9,218 nt of DNA from an uncultured Spirochaetaceae bacterium (GCA_902797925.1 CADBUT010000001.1:1-9218); one strand, 5' to 3'; counted from the stretch's first letter, positions 1-7,693 are shown. Numbers and translations are program-made. The notes: generated from the letters alone by a model not told the origin.

Positions 1-1377
1 GAATTATCTTCATCTATAGCCGGAATTATTTGCGGCAATTCAATTTACAGGGTGGCTTACGGTCAGGCTGAAGTGAAGGGCGTGCGCATAATCTTTGTTA
101 TGCACCGTATTTTCACGGAAAAGCGCAGCGTTTATGTTTACACAGCCGAAGACGAAAAGGAAAATCCCGAATTTGTGCGTGGCTCAGGCCATAAAGACGC
201 GAACATAATGAACACGGTCTTTCAAAAAGCCGTAATCGCTTTTGCGCAGCTTTCCGGCGAATACCCCGACATCATTCAGTGCCAGGACGCGCATACCGCG
301 CTTATTCCGGCTTTTGCAAAGGCTTCTCCGCAGCATGCAAAGGCTTTTGCAAATACGCGCTTTTTCGTTACAATCCACAACGCAGGCGAAGGCTACCGCC
401 AGCAGTTCAACTCGATGCTTGAAGCTTATTCTTTGACGGGGCTTCCGATGCCGATGCTGCAGACCGGGCTTATGAACGGTCGCATCGAGCCTTTCTTGGT
501 CGCTTCGGTTTATGCCACGCTTTCTACAGTTTCGCCGTGGTATGCAGACGAGCTCCGCGACGTGAACGACAAATTTACAGGCGGCCTTGCTCAGACTTTC
601 GCAGAAAAGAACATCGCCATAAAAGGCATAACTAACGGCATTGACGTTGACAGATATTGCCCCGAAGACAAATCAAAGTCACTGCTGCCTTATGCTTTCA
701 ACCCGAAAAAAGGCAGCTTCCGCGGAAAATATTCATGCAGAAGCTGGTTCATCAAGAACACAGGCGAAAAATTCAATATTCCGGGGCTTGAACGCTACGG
801 CGGCATAACCCATAAGCCGGGCAACGTCTATTTCGCTTATCACGGCAGGCTTGTGCACCAGAAAGGGCTTGAAGTGCTTGCGGACGCAGCCGAAATCGTG
901 CTGAAGAAAAACCCGGATGCATGTTTCATCGTCACCGGCCAGGGCGATTCTTCTTTGGAAGAGTGCCACAAGCTGCTTGCCGAGCAGAACAAGGGCAGAT
1001 ACATCTATATACGCGGCTACGAACGCTCTTTTGTAAGGCTTTGCGTTGCAGTTGCGGATTTTATCGTGCTGCCGAGCTTTTTTGAGCCGTGCGGTCTTGA
1101 GGACTTCATCGCGCAGATTTTCGGCACTATTCCGGTGGCTCATGCTGTCGGCGGCTTGAACAAAATCATTGACGGCAAGACTGGCTTTTTGTATGAGCCG
1201 AACACATGCGACAGGCTTGCCGATGTGCTTCTTGAGCTTATTGACAAATTCCAGAAATCGCCGTCAGAATTTACAGCGGTTGCAAAGAATGCTGCTACGT
1301 ATGTCGAGCAGGAATATTCCTGGGACAGGGTAATCGAGCAGCAGTATCTTCCAATGTATACGTGCGAAGACGCATAA
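1..1377 (+). CDS. glgA: Glycogen synthase (GT5), 3' part, 5' end outside window
   Basis: Probable ADP-glucose-dependent glycogen synthase, which extends alpha-1,4-glucan chains in the cytoplasm. The reading frame is open from base 1, so the gene starts upstream. A GTG at 52 is not believable as a start, because glycogen synthases carry an N-terminal KxGGL nucleotide-binding motif that is absent here. About 458 residues are present. Residues equivalent to catalytic positions of E. coli GlgA are visible: His of TIHN (codon 376-378), Arg and Lys of GRLVHQKGL (codons 847-849 and 862-864) and Glu of FEPCGL (codon 1084-1086). NGID and AVGGL motifs also fit. The usual HAHDWH segment is degraded to QCQDAHT, and EPCGLTQ reads EPCGLED, so this is a divergent member. 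The stop codon lies 12 nt before mltG, which suggests co-transcription. A related GT4/GT5 glucan synthase is the alternative. Confidence 0.82.
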   Translation, partial: ELSSSIAGIICGNSIYRVAYGQAEVKGVRIIFVMHRIFTEKRSVYVYTAEDEKENPEFVRGSGHKDANIMNTVFQKAVIAFAQLSGEYPDIIQCQDAHTALIPAFAKASPQHAKAFANTRFFVTIHNAGEGYRQQFNSMLEAYSLTGLPMPMLQTGLMNGRIEPFLVASVYATLSTVSPWYADELRDVNDKFTGGLAQTFAEKNIAIKGITNGIDVDRYCPEDKSKSLLPYAFNPKKGSFRGKYSCRSWFIKNTGEKFNIPGLERYGGITHKPGNVYFAYHGRLVHQKGLEVLADAAEIVLKKNPDACFIVTGQGDSSLEECHKLLAEQNKGRYIYIRGYERSFVRLCVAVADFIVLPSFFEPCGLEDFIAQIFGTIPVAHAVGGLNKIIDGKTGFLYEPNTCDRLADVLLELIDKFQKSPSEFTAVAKNAATYVEQEYSWDRVIEQQYLPMYTCEDA

Positions 1378-1389
1378 GAGAGGGAGCTT

Positions 1390-2547
1390 ATGAAGTTATT
1401 TCTTAGAATTGCTATTATTGTTCTCGCCGTTCTGGTTGCGGGCGTTGGCGCTGTAACAGGTTATTATTTTTACATGCAGACTGCGCCTGTAAAAGCAGGT
1501 GAAGCAGCCGTAGCTTCTCAAGACAGCGCTGACGCTGGCGCAGAAACTTTGACTGACGGCGCTGAAACCGTCGGAGCTGGTGAAGCTTCATCCGAAGCCG
1601 AACTTGCTGACGTTAGCGAAGATGTTTCGCAAGAGCCGTATATCCTTAAAGTTCCAGTCGGAACAGGCGTGCCGGCTGTTGCAGCCGAACTTGAAGAGCA
1701 CGGTCTTATCCGTTCAGCTGATATTTTCTATCTTAAGGCGCGGCTTGAAAAATTCGAGATGAAGGCCGGCCGCTATACAGTGCGCCCGACAATGAGCATG
1801 TCTGAAATTTTTGCGCTGCTCGCTTCCGGCAAGCAGGATCACATAAGCGTCAGCATTCCAGAAGGTCTTACGACATCGCAGATTGCGCAGCTTCTCGTTG
1901 ATTCAGACGTAATTCTCTCAAAAGAAGAATTTATAAAAGAAACGAAAAATCCAGAAATTTTAGAGAAGTACAAAATTGCGGCATCAAGCCTTGAAGGCTA
2001 TCTTTTCCCAGATACGTATTTCTTCAATCCTTCGATGAACCCGGATGACGTTATTGAGCGGCTTGTAGACAATTTCTTTGCAAGAATCGATTCGCTTGAA
2101 ATTCCGTCTGACGACATGAAAAAGCTGCATGACACGGTGATTCTTGCTTCTATTGTTGAACGCGAATACTGCCGCGAAGAAGAAGCGCCGCTTATCGCAA
2201 GCGTTTTCAAGAACAGGCTTGACCACCATATCGGGCTTGAATCTTGCGCCACAATCGTCTATATACTCACGGAAATCGAAGGGCGGCCGCACCCTGAGCG
2301 CATCACTTATGAAGACTTGAAAATCGACAGCATTTACAACACTTATAAATGGGCGGGGCTTCCGGCAGGGCCAATCTCTAACCCGGGCGCAATTGCGCTT
2401 AAAGCTGCCGCGAACCCGCCGAAGACAAACTATTACTATTTCCGCGTCGTAGACGAAGCGACCGGCACGCACCATTTTTCGTCTTCTCTTGAAGAACATG
2501 CAAAGACAGGGCGTGACCTTGCTATAAAGGCGGCTGCAGGAAAATAA
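1390..2547 (+). CDS. mltG: Endolytic murein transglycosylase MltG (YceG-like)
   Basis: Membrane-anchored lytic transglycosylase that cleaves nascent peptidoglycan strands and so terminates glycan elongation. The protein has 385 residues. An N-terminal transmembrane segment spans about residues 4-28. It is followed by an Ala/Glu/Asp/Ser-rich low-complexity linker (about 32-82), a LysM-like subdomain (about 83-150) and the YceG catalytic domain (about 150-375). The catalytic Glu is E257 in LASIVEREY, equivalent by alignment to E218 of E. coli MltG. NRL, YNTY, GLPAGPISNPG and the C-terminal YFRVVDEATGTHHFSSSL segment are further family signatures. The family's DPTV(I/V)Y stretch reads CATIVY (residues 286-291), so a usually conserved Asp-Pro is lost. 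The start is chosen from AGGGAG at 1381-1386 just before ATG. The stop overlaps the dnaG start (TAATG), which implies translational coupling. Confidence 0.93.
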   Translation: MKLFLRIAIIVLAVLVAGVGAVTGYYFYMQTAPVKAGEAAVASQDSADAGAETLTDGAETVGAGEASSEAELADVSEDVSQEPYILKVPVGTGVPAVAAELEEHGLIRSADIFYLKARLEKFEMKAGRYTVRPTMSMSEIFALLASGKQDHISVSIPEGLTTSQIAQLLVDSDVILSKEEFIKETKNPEILEKYKIAASSLEGYLFPDTYFFNPSMNPDDVIERLVDNFFARIDSLEIPSDDMKKLHDTVILASIVEREYCREEEAPLIASVFKNRLDHHIGLESCATIVYILTEIEGRPHPERITYEDLKIDSIYNTYKWAGLPAGPISNPGAIALKAAANPPKTNYYYFRVVDEATGTHHFSSSLEEHAKTGRDLAIKAAAGK

Positions 2548-4382
2548 TGGGCCGCCACATTTCGTCTGCTACAATAGATGCAGTAAGTAACAGCGTCGAT
2601 ATTGTTTCTCTTGTCAGCGAGTATGTCCACCTTGAAAAAAAAGGTTCAACTTTCTGGGGCTGCTGTCCGTTTCATAATGAAAAAACGCCGTCATTTGCTG
2701 TAAGCCCTGAAAAAAGAATATATCATTGTTTCGGCTGCGGCAAAGGCGGCGGCGTTATTCAGTTTTACAGAGAAATTGAAAATGTTTCTTTTGTTGAAGC
2801 TGTCGAGCAGCTTGCCAAAAAAAATGCCATAGAAGTAATTTACGACGGTGTATCTTCTAAAAAAGATGACGAAGAATACGCCAAAGCCCGCCAGTTCAAA
2901 GACGATATGCTTGATTTATACCGGCGCACGGCGGCGCTTTTCCGCTATTTTTTGAATGAAACCGAGCAGGGTAAGCCTGTGCTTTCCTATCTTGCAAAAC
3001 GCGGCGTTTCGCCTGAAATTGCAGATGCGTTCGGGCTTGGCTTTGCGCCCGAAGACAGGCGATGGCTCAAAAAATTCCTTTTGCAGAAAAACTATTCAAA
3101 TGATTTTCTTTCGCAGTCCGGACTTTTTTCAAAGAATTACCCCGATGTCGCGTTTTTCTCAAACAGGCTCATGTTCCCGATCTGCAACAGGAACGGCGAA
3201 GTTGTAGCTTTTGGCGGACGCATTCTTGAAGGCGACGGCCCGAAATACCTTAACTCAGGAGATTTGCCTCAGTACAAAAAGTCAGAGACGCTTTACGCTT
3301 TTCATCTTGCAAAAAACCAGATAAACAGACTTAAGACCGTTATTTTATGCGAAGGCTACATGGACGTTATTGCATATCATCAGGCAGGGCTGAACTTCGC
3401 CGTCGCGCCTCTTGGAACAGCCTTAACAGAGGAACAAATCCATATACTGAAACCATTTGTAGATACCTTCATACTTTCGTTTGACGGCGACGAGGCGGGA
3501 CAGAAAGCAACGTACAGGGCTATTCTGATGTGCAGAAAAGCCGGTGCAGTTGTCAAGATTGTAAATATCGCCGGCTTCAATTTTGGTGACAAGCCTAAGC
3601 CGAAAGATCCTGCTGATGTTCTGCTAAATTTCGGTGCAGAAACCTTGACGAGTATTGTAGATAACAGTATAATTGATTCCGATTATTTATTGTCTAGACT
3701 GGCAAAAAAGTATCCTATCGATACACCTGACGGAAAAACCAAGGCTTCTTTGGAATTTTTCCCGTATATTGATGTTTTGCCGTCAGATATACAAAAAGAA
3801 TCGTGTCTTGAGCAGCTGTGCAATACTTACGGATTATCGCTGCAGGCTGTACGCTCTGACTTTAACCGCAGGGACGCTGCTCAGAAAAGGACTGGACCGA
3901 ACGGACATACATCAGAATCTATAGTACCAGACAACCCTGATATAAAGAAAAATGCCGAATTACGTGCGATGCTCGCTGTTGTGTCAAATACTGAATATTT
4001 CACAAAAATGCGCTCAATGCTTTCGCCTGAAGACTTTGAAGAACCGGCTGCAAAAGAGTTGTTTTATGCTTTAGAAGAATGCTTTAGAGAAGATGTCCTA
4101 AGTTCGGATGCAATACTTGCCAAATGCGAAAATGAAAAATTGCGTAAATTGGTAAGTGAGACGGTTGCTTCTGATGAATTTACAATTAATTCAGAGAAGA
4201 CAATTGAAGACAGTATTGCTTTAGTGCATCGAAACAGTTTAGAGAGAAAAAGGGAGAGACTGATGAATAAGATTCGTCAGTGTGGTGGTAAAACTCTTGA
4301 AGAACTGCAAGAGTTACGCAACATGCAGTATGAAAAAATGGCCATCGATAACGAATTGAACGTAAAGGATGTAACTGAATGA
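2547..4382 (+). CDS. dnaG: DNA primase DnaG
   Basis: Makes the short RNA primers used by the replisome, working with the replicative helicase at the fork. The protein has 611 residues, close to the usual bacterial length. The N-terminal CHC2 zinc-binding domain is complete: C40, H43, C61 and C64 (CPFH ... CFGC). The RNA-polymerase-like core follows, with NRLMFPICNRNGEVVAFGGR at about 206-225. The TOPRIM metal-binding motifs are CEGYMD (E269, D273), LGTALT and SFDGDEAG (D313, D315). The C-terminal part (about 430-611) is poorly conserved, as expected for the helicase-binding domain. The ATG overlaps the mltG stop as TAATG with only a weak GCAGG upstream, so translation probably depends on ribosomes finishing mltG. 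The 3' end overlaps rpoD by 4 nt (ATGA). The last third and the start of rpoD look more AT-rich than the gene's first half. Confidence 0.97.
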   Translation: MGRHISSATIDAVSNSVDIVSLVSEYVHLEKKGSTFWGCCPFHNEKTPSFAVSPEKRIYHCFGCGKGGGVIQFYREIENVSFVEAVEQLAKKNAIEVIYDGVSSKKDDEEYAKARQFKDDMLDLYRRTAALFRYFLNETEQGKPVLSYLAKRGVSPEIADAFGLGFAPEDRRWLKKFLLQKNYSNDFLSQSGLFSKNYPDVAFFSNRLMFPICNRNGEVVAFGGRILEGDGPKYLNSGDLPQYKKSETLYAFHLAKNQINRLKTVILCEGYMDVIAYHQAGLNFAVAPLGTALTEEQIHILKPFVDTFILSFDGDEAGQKATYRAILMCRKAGAVVKIVNIAGFNFGDKPKPKDPADVLLNFGAETLTSIVDNSIIDSDYLLSRLAKKYPIDTPDGKTKASLEFFPYIDVLPSDIQKESCLEQLCNTYGLSLQAVRSDFNRRDAAQKRTGPNGHTSESIVPDNPDIKKNAELRAMLAVVSNTEYFTKMRSMLSPEDFEEPAAKELFYALEECFREDVLSSDAILAKCENEKLRKLVSETVASDEFTINSEKTIEDSIALVHRNSLERKRERLMNKIRQCGGKTLEELQELRNMQYEKMAIDNELNVKDVTE

Positions 4383-6172
4383 CGGATCAAGAACTAGATC
4401 CAGCAATAGTAAAACTTGTTGAATACGGAAAAGCTAAAAAAGTCCTTAACTGGGATGAAATCAATGATTTGTTACCGCCTGAAATTTTGAACTCAGACAA
4501 AATGGATACGGTACTCATGGTTCTTGAACAGAATAAGATTCAGGTTATAGAAGAAGACCTGGTTCTTGAAGATGAGGACGATGAAGAGGCCAGAGAGCAG
4601 GCTGAAGAAGCAGCTGCAAATGCTGACCCGGATAAACCAGAAAAAGATGATGATTTAGGACGTAAGCGCCTTGTAAACAACGACAAGGATTCGTCAATCG
4701 ACGACCCGATCCGTCTTTATCTGCGTGAAATCGGAAAAGAAAACCTGCTTACAGCTGAACAGGAAGTTGAGCTTTCCAAAAAAATGGAAAGCGGTGAAAA
4801 CATCATAAAAGACGTAATCAAAAATTCCGGCATGATTATTCCTGAATTTTATGCGATTGCACAGCGTGCTTTCACTAAGATTGATCCTCATGAAGCAGGC
4901 CGCCCGAGAAAAGAAATAAACGAAGAAATGGCAGAAAAACGCCGCCTCAAGGCTAACTACAGCGACGCCTTAAAACAGGTTCTGCCTGAAATGAAGCAGT
5001 ATATTGCCCTTAAGAAGCAGCTTTACGAAAAAGACCAGAACGTCTCAATTTTTGAGAACGAAGATCTGGTTGCGCTCCGTAATAAGATTCTTCCTGTTCT
5101 GCAGGGCGTAGATATTCAGTCTGAAGAAATCGAACGTTTTTCTGACAGATTTATTGAAGCTACAAAGAAAATCAAGGAATACCGCCACAGACAGGAAAAG
5201 AAAGAGAAAGAGCTCCGCATTTCTGACTATACGGAACTCCGTGCTCTCGGAAAGCGTGTTTCTCTTAAATCTGAACGTGCAAAGCTTGAAGAAGAGCTTG
5301 GTATTCCGGCTGATGATATCCGCGAGATTTATACGCAGATTCAGAAGATTGACCGCAAGCTCCGGAGACTTGAGTACGAGTTTGAGAACGATGTTTCTGA
5401 AATTCTGACAATGGCAAGAGAAATTCAGCGCGGCCGCATTATGATGAAAAAGGCAAAAGACCGCCTTATCAATGCAAACCTGCGTCTTGTAGTTTCTATT
5501 GCAAAGAAATACACGAACCGCGGTCTTCACTTATTCGACCTCATTCAGGAAGGCAACATCGGTCTTATTAAGGCTGTTGAAAAATTTGAGTACAGCAAAG
5601 GCTTTAAGTTCTCTACATACGCAACATGGTGGATACGCCAGGCGATTACACGCTCAATTTCAGACCAGGCGCGCACTATCCGTGTGCCGGTTCACATGAT
5701 TGAGCAGATAAACAAAGTTGTACGCGAAAGCCGTCAGCTTATGCAGCGTCTTGGCCGAGAACCTTCTGACGAAGAGATTGCAGCCCAGCTTGGTTGGGCT
5801 GTAAGCCGCGTTAAGCAGGTTAAGAATGTTGCGCGCGAGCCAATTTCGCTTGAAACTCCGATTGGTGAGGAAGAAGATTCTCTGCTCGGAGATTTTATTG
5901 AGGACAAGGAAGTTGAGAATCCTGCAAACCAGACGGCGTTTACGCTCTTGCAGGAACAGCTTCAGACTGTGCTTGAAACGCTGCCGCCGCGTGAACAGGA
6001 AGTTCTTAAGATGCGTTTTGGTCTTGATGACGGATATTCGCTTACTCTTGAGGAAGTCGGTTTGTACTTTAACGTAACACGCGAACGTATACGTCAGATT
6101 GAGGCTAAGGCGTTGAGAAGACTGAGACACCCGAGACGCTCAAGCCCATTGCGCGATTATCTTGACAATTAA
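4379..6172 (+). CDS. rpoD: RNA polymerase primary sigma factor (sigma-70/SigA)
   Basis: Housekeeping sigma factor that directs RNA polymerase to -10/-35 promoters. The protein has 597 residues and all group 1 regions are present. Region 1.1 covers about 5-60, then an acidic linker (about 60-92). Region 1.2 is about 105-140, with DDPIRLYLREIGK. A long charged non-conserved region spans about 141-350, as in large proteobacterial RpoD proteins. Region 2 is about 362-432, including NANLRLVVSIAKKYTNRG and the -10 recognition/melting segment YATWWIRQAI (about 414-423). Region 3 is about 435-515. Region 4, about 520-597, has the -35-binding helix-turn-helix around LTLEEVGLYFNVTRERIRQI. The presence of region 1.1 and an intact core marks the primary sigma rather than an alternative one. 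The start overlaps the dnaG stop (ATGA), so the two are probably translationally coupled. Confidence 0.98.
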   Translation: MTDQELDPAIVKLVEYGKAKKVLNWDEINDLLPPEILNSDKMDTVLMVLEQNKIQVIEEDLVLEDEDDEEAREQAEEAAANADPDKPEKDDDLGRKRLVNNDKDSSIDDPIRLYLREIGKENLLTAEQEVELSKKMESGENIIKDVIKNSGMIIPEFYAIAQRAFTKIDPHEAGRPRKEINEEMAEKRRLKANYSDALKQVLPEMKQYIALKKQLYEKDQNVSIFENEDLVALRNKILPVLQGVDIQSEEIERFSDRFIEATKKIKEYRHRQEKKEKELRISDYTELRALGKRVSLKSERAKLEEELGIPADDIREIYTQIQKIDRKLRRLEYEFENDVSEILTMAREIQRGRIMMKKAKDRLINANLRLVVSIAKKYTNRGLHLFDLIQEGNIGLIKAVEKFEYSKGFKFSTYATWWIRQAITRSISDQARTIRVPVHMIEQINKVVRESRQLMQRLGREPSDEEIAAQLGWAVSRVKQVKNVAREPISLETPIGEEEDSLLGDFIEDKEVENPANQTAFTLLQEQLQTVLETLPPREQEVLKMRFGLDDGYSLTLEEVGLYFNVTRERIRQIEAKALRRLRHPRRSSPLRDYLDN

Positions 6173-6193
6173 TATAGAAGAGGTTTTGTACTT

Positions 6194-7066
6194 ATGGAAA
6201 TGACTGAAGTTTTCGACAAATTAAAAACTTTGCAGGAAGTTCTTTCTGAAAAATATGAACTTGAGACGCTTATAGCCGATGCTCCAAAACGGCTTACAAA
6301 TCAGGAAGAGCTTCTTGAACGCATGAAGAAGCAGTTTATAGAAAAAAACGCGGAATATGAAACACTCCGTTCAAAGGTTGTTCTTTTGAAGACACAGCTT
6401 GCTGATGCAGAAGCAAAACGCGAGCGCGGCGAAAAGGGAATGGATTCAATTACAACACACCGCGAGTACGAAGCTCTTGAAAAAGAAATTAAAGACGCTA
6501 CAGAGCTTGAGCAGCAGATCCGTAAAGAGCTGCAGAAAGAAGAAAAGAACTTTGTCGAGCTTGATGAAAATATCAAACAGGACGAGCAGTTCATTGCCCA
6601 GCAGGAATCTGAGCTGAACCAGAACAAGCAGAATCTTTCACAGGAAATTGAAAACCTGAAAGCAAAACTTGACGCTCTGCATAAACAGGAAGAAGAAATT
6701 GTTCCTGGAATCGATTCTGAAATTATTTTCAAATTTGAGCGTATTATCAAGAGCAAGCACAGCAAAGGTATTGTTGCTGTAAAAGGCAACGTCTGCGACG
6801 GCTGCCACATGATTCTTCCGGCACAGTTTGCTAATGAAGTTCATACAGGCGAAAAGATTGTATTCTGCCCGTATTGCAGCCGTATTCTGTATTACGAAGA
6901 AGATGAATCAGGTGAAAGCGAATACTTCCACCTTGATGATACAGGAAGCCTTGCAGATCTTGATGATGATTTCAGCGATGAGGATGAAGAGAACGATGAA
7001 GATGAATTGGATGAAGAAGAACACCGTTCCCGTGATGAAATCAAAGAAATGGGCTTTGATGAGTAA
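6194..7066 (+). CDS. Coiled-coil C4 zinc-ribbon protein (COG1579 type) with acidic tail
   Basis: The protein has 290 residues. Residues about 1-180 are long charged heptad-like helices, predicted as an antiparallel coiled coil. A C4 zinc ribbon follows, with C201, C204, C225 and C228 (CDGC ... CPYC). This matches the zf-RING_7/COG1579 family. Related proteins have been linked to RNA or nucleic-acid processing and stress or flagellar control in other bacteria, but its job here is unknown. Residues about 235-290 form a strikingly acidic tail that the core family does not need. AGAAGAGG at 6176-6183 lies 10 nt before ATG 6194; ATG 6200 is an alternative start. It follows rpoD by 21 nt and probably ends the dnaG-rpoD transcription unit. 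The coiled coil plus metal ribbon resembles transcription secondary-channel proteins such as DksA/GreA in general shape only; that is a speculative comparison. Confidence 0.85.
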   Translation: MEMTEVFDKLKTLQEVLSEKYELETLIADAPKRLTNQEELLERMKKQFIEKNAEYETLRSKVVLLKTQLADAEAKRERGEKGMDSITTHREYEALEKEIKDATELEQQIRKELQKEEKNFVELDENIKQDEQFIAQQESELNQNKQNLSQEIENLKAKLDALHKQEEEIVPGIDSEIIFKFERIIKSKHSKGIVAVKGNVCDGCHMILPAQFANEVHTGEKIVFCPYCSRILYYEEDESGESEYFHLDDTGSLADLDDDFSDEDEENDEDELDEEEHRSRDEIKEMGFDE

Positions 7067-7116
7067 GTTGTTCTCTTAATCTGGCGGATGACTGACAGGT
7101 TGAGAGTAAAATTGGG

Positions 7117-7144
7117 CTGCCCGGAGCTTCAAAATCTCGGGCAG
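7117..7144 (+). terminator. Hairpin after the rpoD-unit, overlapping the rnpB promoter
   Basis: Bases 7117-7126 pair with 7136-7144: seven pairs (CTGCCCG with CGGGCAG), a bulged G at 7124, then two more pairs, with a 9-nt loop. There is no T-run after it, so it is not a standard intrinsic terminator. It lies 50 nt after the zinc-ribbon gene stop, and the proposed rnpB -35 element falls mainly in its loop. It may be a weak or factor-assisted terminator, an mRNA 3' end, or a protein-binding site. Confidence 0.45.
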
Positions 7145-7157
7145 TTCAAGATATAAT
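7128..7157 (+). promoter_or_regulatory. Probable rnpB promoter
   Basis: A perfect TATAAT at 7152-7157 lies 14 nt before the 5' strand of RNase P RNA helix P1, placing the start of transcription around 7164. A -35 match is weak: TTCAAA at 7128-7133 with an 18-nt spacer (4 of 6 consensus). A second TATAAT at 7181-7186 cannot be the promoter of the full RNA, because it would remove P1 and P2. Confidence 0.6.
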
Positions 7158-7170
7158 GAGGTTAATTCTG

Positions 7171-7546
<376 letters not shown>

Positions 7547-7568
7547 TTTTTTTTCATAAAGCTGTTAA

Positions 7569-7597
7569 TTGATTCGTGCCGAGGCAAAGGGTATCAA
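7569..7597 (+). promoter_or_regulatory. Candidate promoter for the TPR-mreB unit
   Basis: TTGATT (7569-7574) and TATCAA (7592-7597) are separated by an ideal 17 nt, each matching 4 of 6 consensus positions. It is placed just after the rnpB terminator and about 100 nt before the TPR gene, which needs its own promoter if rnpB terminates efficiently. The match is modest and unproven. Confidence 0.35.
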
Positions 7598-7604
7598 TGC
7601 CGAG
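7577..7604 (+). repeat. Direct repeat TGCCGAG x2, 21 bp apart
   Basis: TGCCGAG occurs at 7577-7583 and again at 7598-7604, exactly 21 bp apart, so both copies face the same side of the helix. One lies in the spacer and one directly after the -10 box of the candidate promoter, as an operator might. Short repeats also arise by chance. Confidence 0.35.
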
Positions 7605-7610
7605 TGCGAT

Positions 7611-7666
7611 TACTTATTAAGAACAACAACCTTGTCGCTCTGTGGCGAGGTTGTTGATTAACAGTA
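7611..7666 (+). promoter_or_regulatory. Strong hairpin in the leader of the TPR-mreB unit
   Basis: A 13-bp uninterrupted stem (7624-7636 with 7644-7656, two G-U pairs) encloses a 7-nt loop. It can be extended through small internal loops by TTAA 7617-7620 with 7658-7661 and TACT 7611-7614 with AGTA 7663-7666. It ends 8 nt before the G-rich ribosome-binding region of the TPR gene. No T-run follows on either strand, so a leader regulatory element, an mRNA-stability element or a protein site is more likely than a terminator. It resembles no riboswitch I know. Confidence 0.5.
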
Positions 7667-7693
7667 CCAAATTGGGGTGGGATTGGTTAAAAA

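Noticed and set aside
52..54. GTG as the glgA start
   Set aside because: The frame is open to base 1 and the N-terminal nucleotide-binding motif of the family is missing, so the gene is cut by the window edge.
733..1143. Minus-strand open frame of 136 codons inside glgA
   Set aside because: The + strand frame carries glycosyltransferase catalytic motifs throughout, so the opposite frame is a shadow.
5045..6130. Long minus-strand open frames of 161 and 156 codons
   Set aside because: They lie opposite highly conserved rpoD sequence, have Cys/Phe/Leu-rich unlikely translations and no ribosome-binding sites. They are shadows of the + strand gene.
6301..6810. Minus-strand open frame of 169 codons, Ser/Cys/Phe-rich
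   Set aside because: It is the complement of the Glu/Lys-rich coiled-coil coding sequence, a well-known source of spurious open frames.
7088..7156. Small + strand ORF of 22 codons beginning MTDRLRVKLG
   Set aside because: It has no proper ribosome-binding site at good spacing, overlaps the hairpin, and ends inside the rnpB -10 box. It is most likely chance.
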